A stretch of DNA of 63,876 nucleotides. Source: Chloroflexota bacterium. GTDB lineage: Bacteria > Chloroflexota > Dehalococcoidia > Lucifugimonadales > Lucifugimonadaceae. Both the position numbers and the translations under genes were made by a program. Position 1 is the stretch's first letter. Every line of letters begins with the position of its first letter. The notes under the pieces were generated by a model. It worked only from the letters and a program-made list of their open reading frames with translations, was not told the origin of the DNA and made no database searches. Location: assembly GCA_002714425.1 (NCBI GenBank), contig PAXI01000001.1, forward strand, positions 109,221 through 173,096. The letters run 5' to 3'. Below are positions 44,829 through 53,734 of the stretch, piece after piece.

Positions 44829-46637
44829 ATGTTTTCAGTTGAAGAAATAAAGAATAATGCAGATATTATAGGTGTAATATCTGAATATGTTCCATTAAGT
44901 ATTGCTGGTAATAGAGCAAAAGCTGTTTGTCCATTTCATACAGAAAAAACACCCTCTTTTCATGTGAATTCTGAAAGAAAATCATGGAAGTGCTTTGGTT
45001 CATGTAATGAGGGGGGAGATATAATTTCTTTTATTCAAAAAATTGAAAATGTAGATTTTTCACAAGCACTTAAAATTTTAGGTGACAAGTTAGGAATACG
45101 AGAGACTAATTTTTCTAATAATAACTCAAGAAAAGATAAAGATGTAATATCTGAAATTCATAAAATAAATAAAATAGCATCGGAATACTTTAGAAATAAA
45201 TTGCTTTCTAAAGATGGAGTAAAAATAGTAGAATATTTAAATAATAGAGGTTACGAGAAAGACGATATAGAAAAAAGAGGGTTTGGTTTATCATTATCTG
45301 GTACAAACTCGTTGGCTGGATATCTAAAGATCAATAATGTTAGTTCTAAAATAGCAAAAGAGTCTGGATTAATTGTTCAAAAAAAAGATGGAACATGGGG
45401 TGATATGTTTTATGACAGATTGATGATTAATATTTATGATTCAGACGGTAATGTTATTGGTTTTGGAGGCAGAGAAATCCATGATAATAGTAATTCTCCT
45501 AAGTATATTAATACTAACGCTACGCCGGCTTTTGATAAATCAGCGAACCTATACGGTATAAATTGGTCAAAAGATAATATACGAAAAAAAAATCAAGCTA
45601 TTGTTGTTGAAGGATATATGGATGTAATAACTGCACATAAGCATGGATATAATAATGTAGTCGCTGCTATGGGGGTAGCAATAACTGGAAAGCAGATAAA
45701 TTTATTAATGAAATATTTTAATAATGATGAACCTGGAAAAATTATATTATGTTTAGATTCAGATAATGCTGGCATAGAAGCTACCAATAGAGTGCTTGAG
45801 GTCATTGTAGATTATATGTCTTCAAATAAAATCAAAGAAAATATAAATATTGAAATTGCTCAAATAGATATAAAAGATCCTTCAACAAAAAAAATGATAA
45901 AGGATCCAGATGAAGCAATTAAGGTATCTCCAATCGAATGGGAAAATTCACTAAAAAACACAAAAAATATTATTGATTACATTATAGATGTTAAGTATAT
46001 ACATTATAGTCTTGAAGAATCTCCCAAGAACACAGAAAAATTTGTTATTGATATATCAAAAATAATAAATCTAATTAATAAGGACGAATTACCTAATTTC
46101 ACTAAATCACTTGCCAAAAAACTTGATATTTCTCATAGAGAAATTACAAATTTACTGAATAAGGGCATACAAAAATATACTTCAAAAAATTATCATACCT
46201 TGAAAAATAAAATTAAAGCTATTGATGATAATCTAGATGTGTTAGATGAACATTTTTTATCACTACTCATTAAATATGATGATCTTAAAGAATATGGAAT
46301 AGCAATTCCAGAAAATTATATTAAGCAGAGTGATAATAGAATGATTTTTAGTCTATGGAAAAATAATTTTATTGAGAGTGGTATAGGGGTTGATCAAGAA
46401 GTAAAAGAAAAAATCGAATACTTAAGATTACGTGATATACCAGAATCAAACCTTACAAGAAAAGTTGAAGATATAAATCAAATAATAAAAAGATTAAAAG
46501 AAAGATTTTTGAGAGAATTAAAAGTACAAGAAATAGAAGATCTCAAAAGTAACCCTGAACTTAAAGACAAAATTGTAGAAAATTCATTAGATTCAAATGA
46601 AAACTTAAGAAAAGTATTTACTGGAAAAAATAATTAG
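44829..46637 (+). CDS. dnaG: DNA primase
   Basis: DnaG makes RNA primers at the replication fork. The 602-residue protein has the CHC2 zinc-binding domain with C34, H37 (CPFH) and CFGSC at 55-59, a spacing one residue longer than the usual CxxC. The TOPRIM core contains [15 protein letters not shown] and [12 protein letters not shown], with [18 protein letters not shown] before it. A helicase-binding C-terminal domain follows. It is 1 bp ahead of rpoD, forming the classic dnaG-rpoD pair. Confidence 0.95.
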   Translation: MFSVEEIKNNADIIGVISEYVPLSIAGNRAKAVCPFHTEKTPSFHVNSERKSWKCFGSCNEGGDIISFIQKIENVDFSQALKILGDKLGIRETNFSNNNSRKDKDVISEIHKINKIASEYFRNKLLSKDGVKIVEYLNNRGYEKDDIEKRGFGLSLSGTNSLAGYLKINNVSSKIAKESGLIVQKKDGTWGDMFYDRLMINIYDSDGNVIGFGGREIHDNSNSPKYINTNATPAFDKSANLYGINWSKDNIRKKNQAIVVEGYMDVITAHKHGYNNVVAAMGVAITGKQINLLMKYFNNDEPGKIILCLDSDNAGIEATNRVLEVIVDYMSSNKIKENINIEIAQIDIKDPSTKKMIKDPDEAIKVSPIEWENSLKNTKNIIDYIIDVKYIHYSLEESPKNTEKFVIDISKIINLINKDELPNFTKSLAKKLDISHREITNLLNKGIQKYTSKNYHTLKNKIKAIDDNLDVLDEHFLSLLIKYDDLKEYGIAIPENYIKQSDNRMIFSLWKNNFIESGIGVDQEVKEKIEYLRLRDIPESNLTRKVEDINQIIKRLKERFLRELKVQEIEDLKSNPELKDKIVENSLDSNENLRKVFTGKNN

Positions 46638-46638
46638 T

Positions 46639-48048
46639 ATGAATAATTATTCTATAAATAATGATGATATAAATATAGATCAAGATAATATAGCTTTTAA
46701 TGCTAAATCTAGTGGAAAAAATATTAAGAATATAATTAGTAATAATAAACCTACAAATATTGCCAATTATAATTCAGAGTCAAATATAGAAATATTTGAT
46801 GACCCCGTTAAGTTTTATCTTAGTGAAATTGGAAATATACAGTTATTAAACTCTCTAGAAGAAAAAAATTTTTCAAGAAATATAGAAATAAGTAGTTATT
46901 TGAAGAATCTATCGGAAGATTTCTTAAGTAAATTTGGTAAAAATCCATCTCCATCATTTATAGCTGAAACTCTTGTTGAGAATTTATTTGATAGTTATGA
47001 ATATATTTCTACAATTTGCAGATACTTAAATATTAATATTTGTAGTCTAGGAGCATTGATTTCCTCTGATTTAATACGTAATTTATTGGATAATACCTAT
47101 GATGAAATACTAATAAATAAACTTATAGATACTCACTTAATTGAAGGTGATTATGCAAGATACATAATTCAGAAGATTTCTAATGAATTATTTTTATTAG
47201 ACACTAAGATAATATATGAAAATATAAAAGATATTGATTTGGAAAAAAAGAAATATAAAAATATATTTTACAATCTAGATGAGATTGACTTAAACTTTTA
47301 TTTTGAAGACCTACATCATAAATCAGATCTTTCAGAAAGAAAAATTTCAGAATCCAATCTGAGGCTTGTGGTATCTATTGCAAAAAAATATATTGCAAGA
47401 GGTATGCCTTTATTGGATCTTATTCAAGAGGGTAATCTAGGTTTATTAAAAGCTGTAAATAAGTTTGATTATAGAAGAGGATATAAGTTTAGTACATATG
47501 CTACATGGTGGATTCGACAATCCATAACTCGTTCTATTGCTGACCAATCTAGAACTATAAGAATACCTGTACACATGGTAGAAAATATAAATAAACTCAA
47601 CCAAACAATAAGAATTTTAGTTCAAGAAAATGGTAGGGAACCGTCGCATGCAGAAATAGGATTTATAATGAACATGAGTGAAGAAAAAGTTCAAGAAATG
47701 ATCAGAATTTCGCAACAAACTATTTCATTAGATACTCCACTAAACGACGAAGAAGACTCTTTTCTATCCGATATAATTCAAGACGACAAAACTATTTCAC
47801 CGTCTGACTATACCACTTATGAAATATTAAAAAATCATATAGAGCTCATTCTAGACACTTTATCTTATAGAGAAAAAAAAGTTATGCAGTTAAGATTTGG
47901 ACTTGAGGATGGAAGAAGCAGGACATTGGAAGAAGTAGGAGATAATTTTGGAGTTACAAGAGAAAGGATTAGACAGATAGAAGCTAAAGCCCTAAGAAAA
48001 TTACGACATCCATCAAGATCCACCACTCTAAGAGACTTCTTAAATTAG
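46639..48048 (+). CDS. rpoD: primary RNA polymerase sigma factor (sigma-70/RpoD)
   Basis: The 469-residue protein carries all sigma-70 regions: 1.2 ([16 protein letters not shown]), 2 ([40 protein letters not shown]), 3 ([11 protein letters not shown]) and 4 ([34 protein letters not shown]). The first 50 residues are rich in Asn and Ile and show no clear region 1.1. The region between 1.2 and 2 is about 140 residues. It directly follows dnaG with a 1-bp gap, making it the likely housekeeping sigma. Confidence 0.95.
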   Translation: MNNYSINNDDINIDQDNIAFNAKSSGKNIKNIISNNKPTNIANYNSESNIEIFDDPVKFYLSEIGNIQLLNSLEEKNFSRNIEISSYLKNLSEDFLSKFGKNPSPSFIAETLVENLFDSYEYISTICRYLNINICSLGALISSDLIRNLLDNTYDEILINKLIDTHLIEGDYARYIIQKISNELFLLDTKIIYENIKDIDLEKKKYKNIFYNLDEIDLNFYFEDLHHKSDLSERKISESNLRLVVSIAKKYIARGMPLLDLIQEGNLGLLKAVNKFDYRRGYKFSTYATWWIRQSITRSIADQSRTIRIPVHMVENINKLNQTIRILVQENGREPSHAEIGFIMNMSEEKVQEMIRISQQTISLDTPLNDEEDSFLSDIIQDDKTISPSDYTTYEILKNHIELILDTLSYREKKVMQLRFGLEDGRSRTLEEVGDNFGVTRERIRQIEAKALRKLRHPSRSTTLRDFLN

Positions 48049-48066
48049 CAATTGTAAAGTAATTAC

Positions 48067-48094
48067 TTGATAATAACCCTGGTTTTGATATAAT
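48067..48094 (+). promoter_or_regulatory. sigma-70 type promoter ahead of the 48129 gene
   Basis: TTGATA (48067-48072) and TATAAT (48089-48094) are 16 bp apart, the best consensus promoter I see in the window. It lies in the 80-bp gap after rpoD and would drive the two small envelope genes. Confidence 0.55.
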
Positions 48095-48128
48095 AAAAAA
48101 TAATAATGCATATAATGGAATAAAATAT

Positions 48129-48416
48129 ATGGATCAAGAAACTATAACGCTTATAAGAGATTTGATAATTATTGTATTTGTGCTTTTCGCTTTCTTTTTA
48201 CTTATAATTTCTACATTTTTATGGGTGAAGATTTATAAAAAAATAAATAAAATATTTACTCATGCTGATAATGCAAAAAATGGCATTAATGATGTCGTTA
48301 AGTCTGTTAATAATAGTAAAAATTTATTTAAGGATTCATCTCCATATAAGTCTTTTGCAGGAGCTCTTGGATTCGGAGCTGTCTTAATAGGCTTTAGTAG
48401 ATTATTTAAAAAATAG
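48129..48416 (+). CDS. small membrane protein of unknown function
   Basis: This 95-residue protein has one strong membrane helix at residues 11-33, a charged amphipathic stretch (34-65), and a second short hydrophobic stretch, FAGALGFGAVLIGFSRLF, at the end. Its organisation resembles DUF948-type general stress proteins but I do not recognise the family. It sits 17 bp before the YtxH-like gene, with which such small proteins are often paired. Membrane localisation is likely; no activity can be proposed. Confidence 0.65.
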   Translation: MDQETITLIRDLIIIVFVLFAFFLLIISTFLWVKIYKKINKIFTHADNAKNGINDVVKSVNNSKNLFKDSSPYKSFAGALGFGAVLIGFSRLFKK

Positions 48417-48433
48417 TATGTATAGGTGTAATA

Positions 48434-48709
48434 ATGTCAGATAATAATAATGGTAGTGGATTTATATTTGGTTTATTTATGGGTACCATTGCAGGGGCTA
48501 TAGCAGGGGCTATGCTTTCGCCTAAATCTGGAGAAGAACTTAGATCTTTTGCTAAGGATTATAGTAAAGAATGGAAAGAAAAAATTATCGACATATCGGA
48601 TCTAGCAAAAGAAAAAGTCTCAAAAGCCTCTGAGGCTAGAAAAAATACTACAAAAAAGATGAGAGATGATAATTTTGATGATCTAGATCTAGATGATATA
48701 GATCTATAA
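48434..48709 (+). CDS. YtxH domain-containing protein
   Basis: The 91-residue protein begins with a glycine/alanine-rich membrane segment, FIFGLFMGTIAGAIAGAML, followed by SPKSGEELR, the hallmark of YtxH-like stress proteins. A long charged helix and an acidic tail of repeated Asp-Leu-Asp units (DDLDLDDIDL) end it. It is probably a membrane-anchored envelope or stress protein, of unknown mechanism. It is co-oriented with the preceding small membrane protein, and pheA converges 7 bp away. Confidence 0.78.
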   Translation: MSDNNNGSGFIFGLFMGTIAGAIAGAMLSPKSGEELRSFAKDYSKEWKEKIIDISDLAKEKVSKASEARKNTTKKMRDDNFDDLDLDDIDL

Positions 48710-48716
48710 TAATTTA

Positions 48717-49544
48717 TCAGAAGTTTGATAAATAGTTACCAAGAACCTTGAATATGGAGCAATTTTTACGTATTTCTCCCATACATTCTTTAACATTAGA
48801 ATCTAAAATATTTCCAGCAAAATCAATTAGAAAAATATACTTTCCAATTCCATCCCCAGTTGGTCTTGATTCTATCTTAGAAAGGTTGATATTTCTATCT
48901 GCAAAGGACTTAAATACTCCAAATAATAGTCCAGGTGCGTCTGTCTGATCAAATGCAAAAGCAATGGATACTTTATTATGGGAGTTTCTATTTATTTTTT
49001 CATTTGAAAGTGTTACAAATCTAGTTACATTGTTTTTTTTATCTTGAATATTCTGTTCTAAGATATTAAGATCAAAAATTTCAGCTGCTCTCTTAGGCCC
49101 AACTGCTACTATTGAATCGTTTTCATTTTTATTAATATCCATAATTGCTTGAGCTGTGCTTGTGGCAAAAATTTGCTTTGAATTTGGTATGTTAGTAGAT
49201 ATAAATTTCCTGCATTGTGATAATGCTTCTTCTTTTGAAGTTATAAATTTTATTTGATTGTAATTAATAACCTTTTTACCTATTAGACATAAATTTATAT
49301 TCATATATTGTTCGTGTATTATTTGCGCTTTCTTTGATGATATCAAATAGTCAATAATTTCTATTACTGTTCCATGCAATGAATTTTCTATGGGTACTAC
49401 TATCTCGTCTACACAATGATTTTCTAATGCTTCAGTTAAGTTTGAAAATGAAGAATATTCAATCCTGTTTTCATTCTTTGCATATTTATATGCTGCCTCA
49501 TCAGTAAATGTACCTTTTGGCCCTAGATAACCTATATTTTTCAT
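48717..49544 (-). CDS. pheA: prephenate dehydratase
   Basis: PheA converts prephenate to phenylpyruvate. The 275-residue protein has IGYLGPKGTFTDEAA at the N-terminus, VVPIENSLHGTVIEIIDYL, and the conserved TRFVTLS (Thr-Arg-Phe) catalytic region, then a C-terminal ACT domain with GLLFGVFKSFADRNINLSKI and ESRPTG that mediates Phe inhibition. It lacks a chorismate mutase domain. It lies 1 bp after an RCK gene as the last member of that cluster, a surprising neighbour for aromatic synthesis. GAGGT is just ahead of the ATG. Confidence 0.95.
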   Translation of the reverse strand: MKNIGYLGPKGTFTDEAAYKYAKNENRIEYSSFSNLTEALENHCVDEIVVPIENSLHGTVIEIIDYLISSKKAQIIHEQYMNINLCLIGKKVINYNQIKFITSKEEALSQCRKFISTNIPNSKQIFATSTAQAIMDINKNENDSIVAVGPKRAAEIFDLNILEQNIQDKKNNVTRFVTLSNEKINRNSHNKVSIAFAFDQTDAPGLLFGVFKSFADRNINLSKIESRPTGDGIGKYIFLIDFAGNILDSNVKECMGEIRKNCSIFKVLGNYLSNF

Positions 49545-49545
49545 A

Positions 49546-50220
49546 TTACCTCAATTCGGTCAATAAATTCCATACTTCATTTATAGCATTTAAATTTACT
49601 ATTAATATAACTTCATCTCCAGAAATAATTTTTGTTGTATCGGTGATTTCTTTATTTTTTCCATCAATATCTATAATTAATACAATACTTGAACCATATG
49701 GTAATATTATTTCTGAAATTAATTTATTATTTATTACGCCCGAAGTTGGAATTTTAACACAAATTAATTCCTGGCTATTAGGTAATGGCATTAATCTTAA
49801 TATCGGATGAGATGGTATAGCATTAGCAATATAAGAAACTAATAAATCAACCTGATTCGCCACAATATCTATTTCATTTAGTTCGAATAAATAATGGTTT
49901 TTTGGTTCATTTACTACAGCAATACACTTAAAGTTCATATTTTCAACCATTATACTTTTTGCTAACTGACATACAGTTAAATTTATAGCGTCGGAAGCTG
50001 AAACAGCTATTAATCTTTCTGCTCTTTCAATGCCAATTTCAATTAAGGAGTCTTTACTAGTTGTATCAATATATTGTCCTATAGATAAACCCTGTTCTTC
50101 TTGTAAATTTTTAATTTTTTCTAAGTCATTATCTATCACAAAAACTTCATGACCCTGGCTATTTAATGAGTAAGATAATTCTGCAGTAATATTCTCAACT
50201 CCAACTATAATTATGTACAT
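49546..50220 (-). CDS. TrkA/RCK-family regulator, second copy
   Basis: The 224-residue protein has the layout of a TrkA/KtrA subunit: an RCK_N domain (1-125) and an RCK_C domain (about 140-224) ending with GDEVILIVNLNAINEVWNLL. The nucleotide loop, usually GxGxxG, reads IVGVENITAELSYSL, so NAD(H)/ATP binding may be reduced, though the acidic VIDNDLEKI strand is present. It presumably regulates a potassium or other cation channel, but none is encoded here. AGGAG is 8 bases before the ATG. Located between the 135-residue ORF and pheA. Confidence 0.75.
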   Translation of the reverse strand: MYIIIVGVENITAELSYSLNSQGHEVFVIDNDLEKIKNLQEEQGLSIGQYIDTTSKDSLIEIGIERAERLIAVSASDAINLTVCQLAKSIMVENMNFKCIAVVNEPKNHYLFELNEIDIVANQVDLLVSYIANAIPSHPILRLMPLPNSQELICVKIPTSGVINNKLISEIILPYGSSIVLIIDIDGKNKEITDTTKIISGDEVILIVNLNAINEVWNLLTELR

Positions 50221-50221
50221 A

Positions 50222-50629
50222 TTATTGCTCCTGTGAAATTGTCTTAATTAGTAAATTGTTGATTACTTTATTAATATTTATAACGGTTATATTTTCAGTA
50301 TTTTTATAAAGATCTAATAGTGAATCATCAGAAACTAATAAATAAACCTTAACATTTTTTTCACCAGCTAAAATACTCTGGGCAACAATATTATTTTCAT
50401 AATTATTATCAAAGTTACATATTATAATGTCTGGATTAATATCTGAATTAATTATTGTTGAGATAATATCATTTTTTATATTCAGTACTTTTATATTATT
50501 TTTTAAATTTTTATGTAAGTATTCTTTTTTATCAGAAATTAAAATGACCTCATTTTTTTCTGATTCATTAGATAAAAAATTTGCTAAATCTAAAGTCAGT
50601 TTATTAATATTTGTAATAATTATTTTCAT
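50222..50629 (-). CDS. degenerate RCK_N-like protein
   Basis: The 135-residue protein shows an alternating strand-helix pattern of a Rossmann domain: KIIITNINKLTLDLANFL, then VILISDKKEYL, NIKVLNIK, DIIICNFDNN and VKVYLLVSDDSLLDL, matching the order in an RCK_N domain. The glycine loop is missing and there is no RCK_C domain. I infer a TrkA_N relative on this basis and its place between a universal stress protein (ATGA overlap) and an RCK gene. It might pair with either neighbour in a mixed ring. No function can be stated. Confidence 0.55.
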   Translation of the reverse strand: MKIIITNINKLTLDLANFLSNESEKNEVILISDKKEYLHKNLKNNIKVLNIKNDIISTIINSDINPDIIICNFDNNYENNIVAQSILAGEKNVKVYLLVSDDSLLDLYKNTENITVININKVINNLLIKTISQEQ

Positions 50630-51045
50630 GTATTTTTATTATAAAAGAAGACTACATCACATTTTGCATTTTCAAAGATATACTTTATATCTTCATCCAA
50701 CAAAAATTTTTCATTATCATAATTTTTACTTTGTCCCAGGTAAATTATATCTGGATTAATCAAATTTGATTCATATATTATAGCCGGCCCTATATTTCTA
50801 GCTTGTAGAAGTTGGGTTTCAATGCTATTCCTAGGTAATTTTGCTGTTTGGGTTGCCTCATCTAAATAATTTTCTCCTTCTTCGACTAAATTTTCTACTT
50901 CAGCATCAATAGAAACTCCCATTTTCATCTTTATTACGTATATTAAGTGTAGTACACCTCCATGCGTTTTTATTATTTCTGATGCATTTTTAATCATTAT
51001 ATTGGTTTCATGAAATTTACTAACTAATAAAATTATCTTAGACAT
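50626..51045 (-). CDS. universal stress protein (UspA) family
   Basis: The 139-residue protein has the Usp fold pattern: an N-terminal KIILLVSKFHET strand, a helix (MIKNASEIIKTHG), VLHLIYVIKMKMGV, a second helix and the C-terminal PDIIYLG and CDVVFFY strands. The ATP-binding signature GxxGxxxxxxxxxGS is absent (GQSKNYDNEKFLLDED there), so it is likely a non-ATP-binding Usp. It lies between the canonical RCK gene (2 bp) and the degenerate RCK_N gene (overlap). Usp domains often accompany cation transport regulators. Confidence 0.72.
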   Translation of the reverse strand: MSKIILLVSKFHETNIMIKNASEIIKTHGGVLHLIYVIKMKMGVSIDAEVENLVEEGENYLDEATQTAKLPRNSIETQLLQARNIGPAIIYESNLINPDIIYLGQSKNYDNEKFLLDEDIKYIFENAKCDVVFFYNKNT

Positions 51046-51047
51046 AA

Positions 51048-51713
51048 TTAATCGATTAATTTTGAAATATGTTCATCTAATCCAGAGACAATAATTTCGT
51101 CTCCTTCTTTTATCTCTTCACCCGAATCTGGACTTAATATTATATTATCTCCTCTTTTAAGCACAATTATTGTTACACCATATTTATCCCTAATATTACT
51201 AAAACCAGCCTCTTTTAGATTCATACCTACAAATCTTTCAGGCACAGAAAGTTTATTTATTCCATAGGTGGGAGCTATTTGCATATATTCTTCTACGTCT
51301 GGATTAAATAAATTATGAGCAAGTTGTACACCCATTTCTTCTTCCGCATAAATAACTCTATCGCAACCAATTAACTCTAAGGCACTTCCATGAAGTCTTG
51401 TACTAGCTCTTGAAACAACAGTATCTATTTTCATAGTTTCTTTTAATAAAACACTAACCATAATACTTGATTCTATATTTGTTCCAATTCCAACAACACC
51501 TATATTGAAATTCTGCACTCCTAATTCACGCAATACTGACTCTTCTGTAGCATCTCCCGTAACAGGATAAGTTACTTCACCCATCATTGATTGAACTCTT
51601 ATTTCCTCCTTATCAATTGCTAATACATCATGACCTAGTTGATATAATGTCCTAGCAACATTACTACCAAACCTACCAAGTCCTACTACAATTATTTGAG
51701 AATTTTCTTTCAT
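51048..51713 (-). CDS. TrkA/KtrA potassium-uptake regulator
   Basis: The 221-residue protein is a standard RCK subunit. RCK_N has VVGLGRFGSNVARTLYQLG near residue 10, VLAIDKEEI, TGDATEESVL and IGTNIESSIMVSVLLKE; RCK_C starts near residue 140 (FVGMNLKEAGF) and ends GDEIIVSGLDEHISKL. It binds nucleotides and c-di-AMP-like ligands in the family and opens KtrB/TrkH channels. No channel gene is near. It is first in a minus-strand run with usp, an RCK_N-like gene, a second RCK gene and pheA, and its upstream gap carries spaced direct repeats. Confidence 0.9.
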   Translation of the reverse strand: MKENSQIIVVGLGRFGSNVARTLYQLGHDVLAIDKEEIRVQSMMGEVTYPVTGDATEESVLRELGVQNFNIGVVGIGTNIESSIMVSVLLKETMKIDTVVSRASTRLHGSALELIGCDRVIYAEEEMGVQLAHNLFNPDVEEYMQIAPTYGINKLSVPERFVGMNLKEAGFSNIRDKYGVTIIVLKRGDNIILSPDSGEEIKEGDEIIVSGLDEHISKLID

Positions 51714-51725
51714 ATTATTTTTAAA

Positions 51726-51758
51726 TTACACGGTATCGTTGATAATTTTACACGGTAT
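51726..51758. promoter_or_regulatory. two direct TTACACGGTAT repeats, 22 bp apart
   Basis: Identical 11-bp copies at 51726-51736 and 51748-51758, start to start 22 bp (about two helical turns), lie 13 bp upstream of the TrkA/KtrA start, in a gap shared with the divergent metF-like gene. The G/C content in the copies exceeds that of the surroundings, which makes chance less likely. They look like tandem operator half-sites. Confidence 0.5.
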
Positions 51759-51797
51759 AGTAACTTTTATTGTGTATTTTGAGATTAAAAGTTATAG

Positions 51798-51808
51798 ATA
51801 CGCTGTAA
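51798..51808. repeat. inverted near-copy of the 11-bp repeat
   Basis: ATACGCTGTAA differs at two positions from the reverse complement of the TTACACGGTAT repeats upstream of the TrkA/KtrA gene. It lies 40 bp beyond the second direct copy, in the same gap, and could be a third binding site. Confidence 0.3.
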
Positions 51809-51911
51809 AAAAGACAATTTTATATTTATTTATTCGTTTAAGTGTATTTTTACCACATTTTAAATATAAACTATATCTATTACCCATAAATAATTTTGAT
51901 TTTAATTATAA

Positions 51912-52685
51912 ATGTTAAACACTCTTGAAATAATTCCTAAGCAGTATGAAAGAATCTTTTCATTGCCAAAAAATATGTTTGGAGATATATATGTTGCATC
52001 TATTCCTGGAGATCCAGTAGATAACATTATTTCATCTTGTAAAAAATTAGTAAATAAAGGCTTTAATGTGATTCCTCATTTACCTGCAAGAAATATTAAG
52101 GATGAAAAAGAACTAGAATATTATTTATTCCAATTAGATAAATTAAATATAAAAAAAATTTTAGCTATCGGTGGAAGTTCTACTGAAAAAGATCCAACTT
52201 TTTCTTCAACATATGAAATTTTTAAAACAGGTATTTTTGAAAACTTTGATTTTGATCAAATTAATATTGCTGGGCACCCTGAAGGAAATCCTTTTGACGA
52301 GAAGTCTGATGAAAATTTAAAAGAAAAATTAAATTGGTTAGTAAATAAAGATTATAAATGCAATATAGTAACTCAGTGGACTTTTGATCCAAAGCAAACT
52401 AACATTTGGTTAGAAAAAATAAATAAAGATATATCAGATATTTCGAATAATACAGAGATTCATATAGGAATTGCTGGACCTGCAAAATTCACAACGCTCT
52501 TAAGATATGCAAAGGTTTGCGGAGTCTCTGCTTCTGCTATTATTGCTAAAAATAAGGGTTTGGGTTTAACAAAGTTACTTAAACATAATCCTAAAGAGAT
52601 TATCAATTCCATAGTAGGTTATGATAATCTGCATTTTTTCCCATTTGGTGGGATTAATGAATTAGTTGATTGGAAAAAAATATAG
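51912..52685 (+). CDS. methylenetetrahydrofolate reductase-type protein
   Basis: The 257-residue TIM-barrel protein resembles MetF: LEIIPKQYER at the N-terminus, ASIPGDPVDNIISSCKKL, VIPHLPARN (the VxHL motif), LAIGGSS and AGHPEGNP (the FAD/folate contact AGYPE). It lacks some typical parts of E. coli MetF (296 residues), so it may be a divergent or partner-dependent reductase. It is directly followed, 2 bp later, by a pterin-binding methyltransferase, implying transfer of a folate-bound methyl group. No corrinoid protein or MetH lies nearby. The substrate direction is unknown. Confidence 0.78.
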   Translation: MLNTLEIIPKQYERIFSLPKNMFGDIYVASIPGDPVDNIISSCKKLVNKGFNVIPHLPARNIKDEKELEYYLFQLDKLNIKKILAIGGSSTEKDPTFSSTYEIFKTGIFENFDFDQINIAGHPEGNPFDEKSDENLKEKLNWLVNKDYKCNIVTQWTFDPKQTNIWLEKINKDISDISNNTEIHIGIAGPAKFTTLLRYAKVCGVSASAIIAKNKGLGLTKLLKHNPKEIINSIVGYDNLHFFPFGGINELVDWKKI

Positions 52686-52687
52686 CA

Positions 52688-53701
52688 ATGAATTTTATAA
52701 TAATTGGAGAAAATATACACACTACTAGAGTTGTAAAAAGGAAAGGTATAAAGTCGCATGTTTTTGATGATGGGACAGAGGCAATAAAATATAAAAATAA
52801 AAATGAAATAAAATATGTGATTGTACCTGAGTATTTTTACAAAACTCAACCATTTGAGCAGGGCAACTTAAAGCATTTCTTAATAGCTTTGTGGAAATGC
52901 TTAAATGAGCCATCAGGTTTTGATCAAGGTGCTGATTATATACTTTATGAAGTAAATAGGCAGATAAACCATGGTGCTAATTATCTTGATATAAATGTGG
53001 ACGAATTTTCATATAAACTTGATGAGCAAAAAAAAGCAATGGCTTGGATTGTAAAATTTATTGAAAGGCACTCTACCAAACCACTATGTATAGACTCTTC
53101 GAATCCTGAGATCATTGATGCTGGTCTAAGAAATTATTCAGGTAAGTGTGGTGATGCTATGTTAAACTCTATTGCTCTTGAACGACCTGAAACTATTGAT
53201 TTAGCTAAAAAATATAGCACCAAGGTTATAGTTTCCGCTGCAAGTGAATCTGGAATGCCTGAGGATGAATCTCAGAGAATGGAAAATATAGTAAAAATTG
53301 TTGATATGTGCATAAAAAAAGGACTAAATTTAGAAGAAATTTTTATTGATCCATTAATTTTTCCAGTTTCAGTTAATTCAATATATCCTAGCCATATCCT
53401 TAAGACAATTAAGTTAATCAGGATTGAATATGGTAAAAAAATTCATATAACTGGCGGTATAAGTAATGTATCTTTTGGAATCCCTAAGAGAAAATTAATC
53501 AATCATGTTTTTTTAAGCCTGTGTATAGATGTGGGCCTTGATTCAGGAATTATTGATCCAATTAGTACCTCTATTGAATCGGCAATAAAAATTAATAGAA
53601 AAGATCAATCCGTAATTTTAGCTTTAGATTTATTAACTGGTAATGATGAATTTGCTATGAATTATATTAGAAATTTTAGGTCTGGCAAACTTGAATTTTG
53701 A
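52688..53701 (+). CDS. pterin-binding methyltransferase (MetH/AcsE domain type)
   Basis: This 337-residue protein has a pterin-binding TIM barrel as in dihydropteroate synthase, MetH and methyltetrahydrofolate:corrinoid methyltransferases: IIGENIHTTR at the start, GANYLDINVDEF, LCIDSSNPEIID, NSIALERPE and ITGGISNVSFGIPKR with a following GLDSGIIDP. The last block is typical of the methyltransferase class rather than FolP. It should move a methyl group between tetrahydrofolate and a corrinoid or other acceptor, not seen here. It starts 2 bp after the reductase stop; the ATG at 52688 avoids an overlap. The acceptor is unknown. Confidence 0.82.
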   Translation: MNFIIIGENIHTTRVVKRKGIKSHVFDDGTEAIKYKNKNEIKYVIVPEYFYKTQPFEQGNLKHFLIALWKCLNEPSGFDQGADYILYEVNRQINHGANYLDINVDEFSYKLDEQKKAMAWIVKFIERHSTKPLCIDSSNPEIIDAGLRNYSGKCGDAMLNSIALERPETIDLAKKYSTKVIVSAASESGMPEDESQRMENIVKIVDMCIKKGLNLEEIFIDPLIFPVSVNSIYPSHILKTIKLIRIEYGKKIHITGGISNVSFGIPKRKLINHVFLSLCIDVGLDSGIIDPISTSIESAIKINRKDQSVILALDLLTGNDEFAMNYIRNFRSGKLEF

Positions 53702-53734
53702 AGTATAGATGCTATAAATGATAAAATAGTATTA

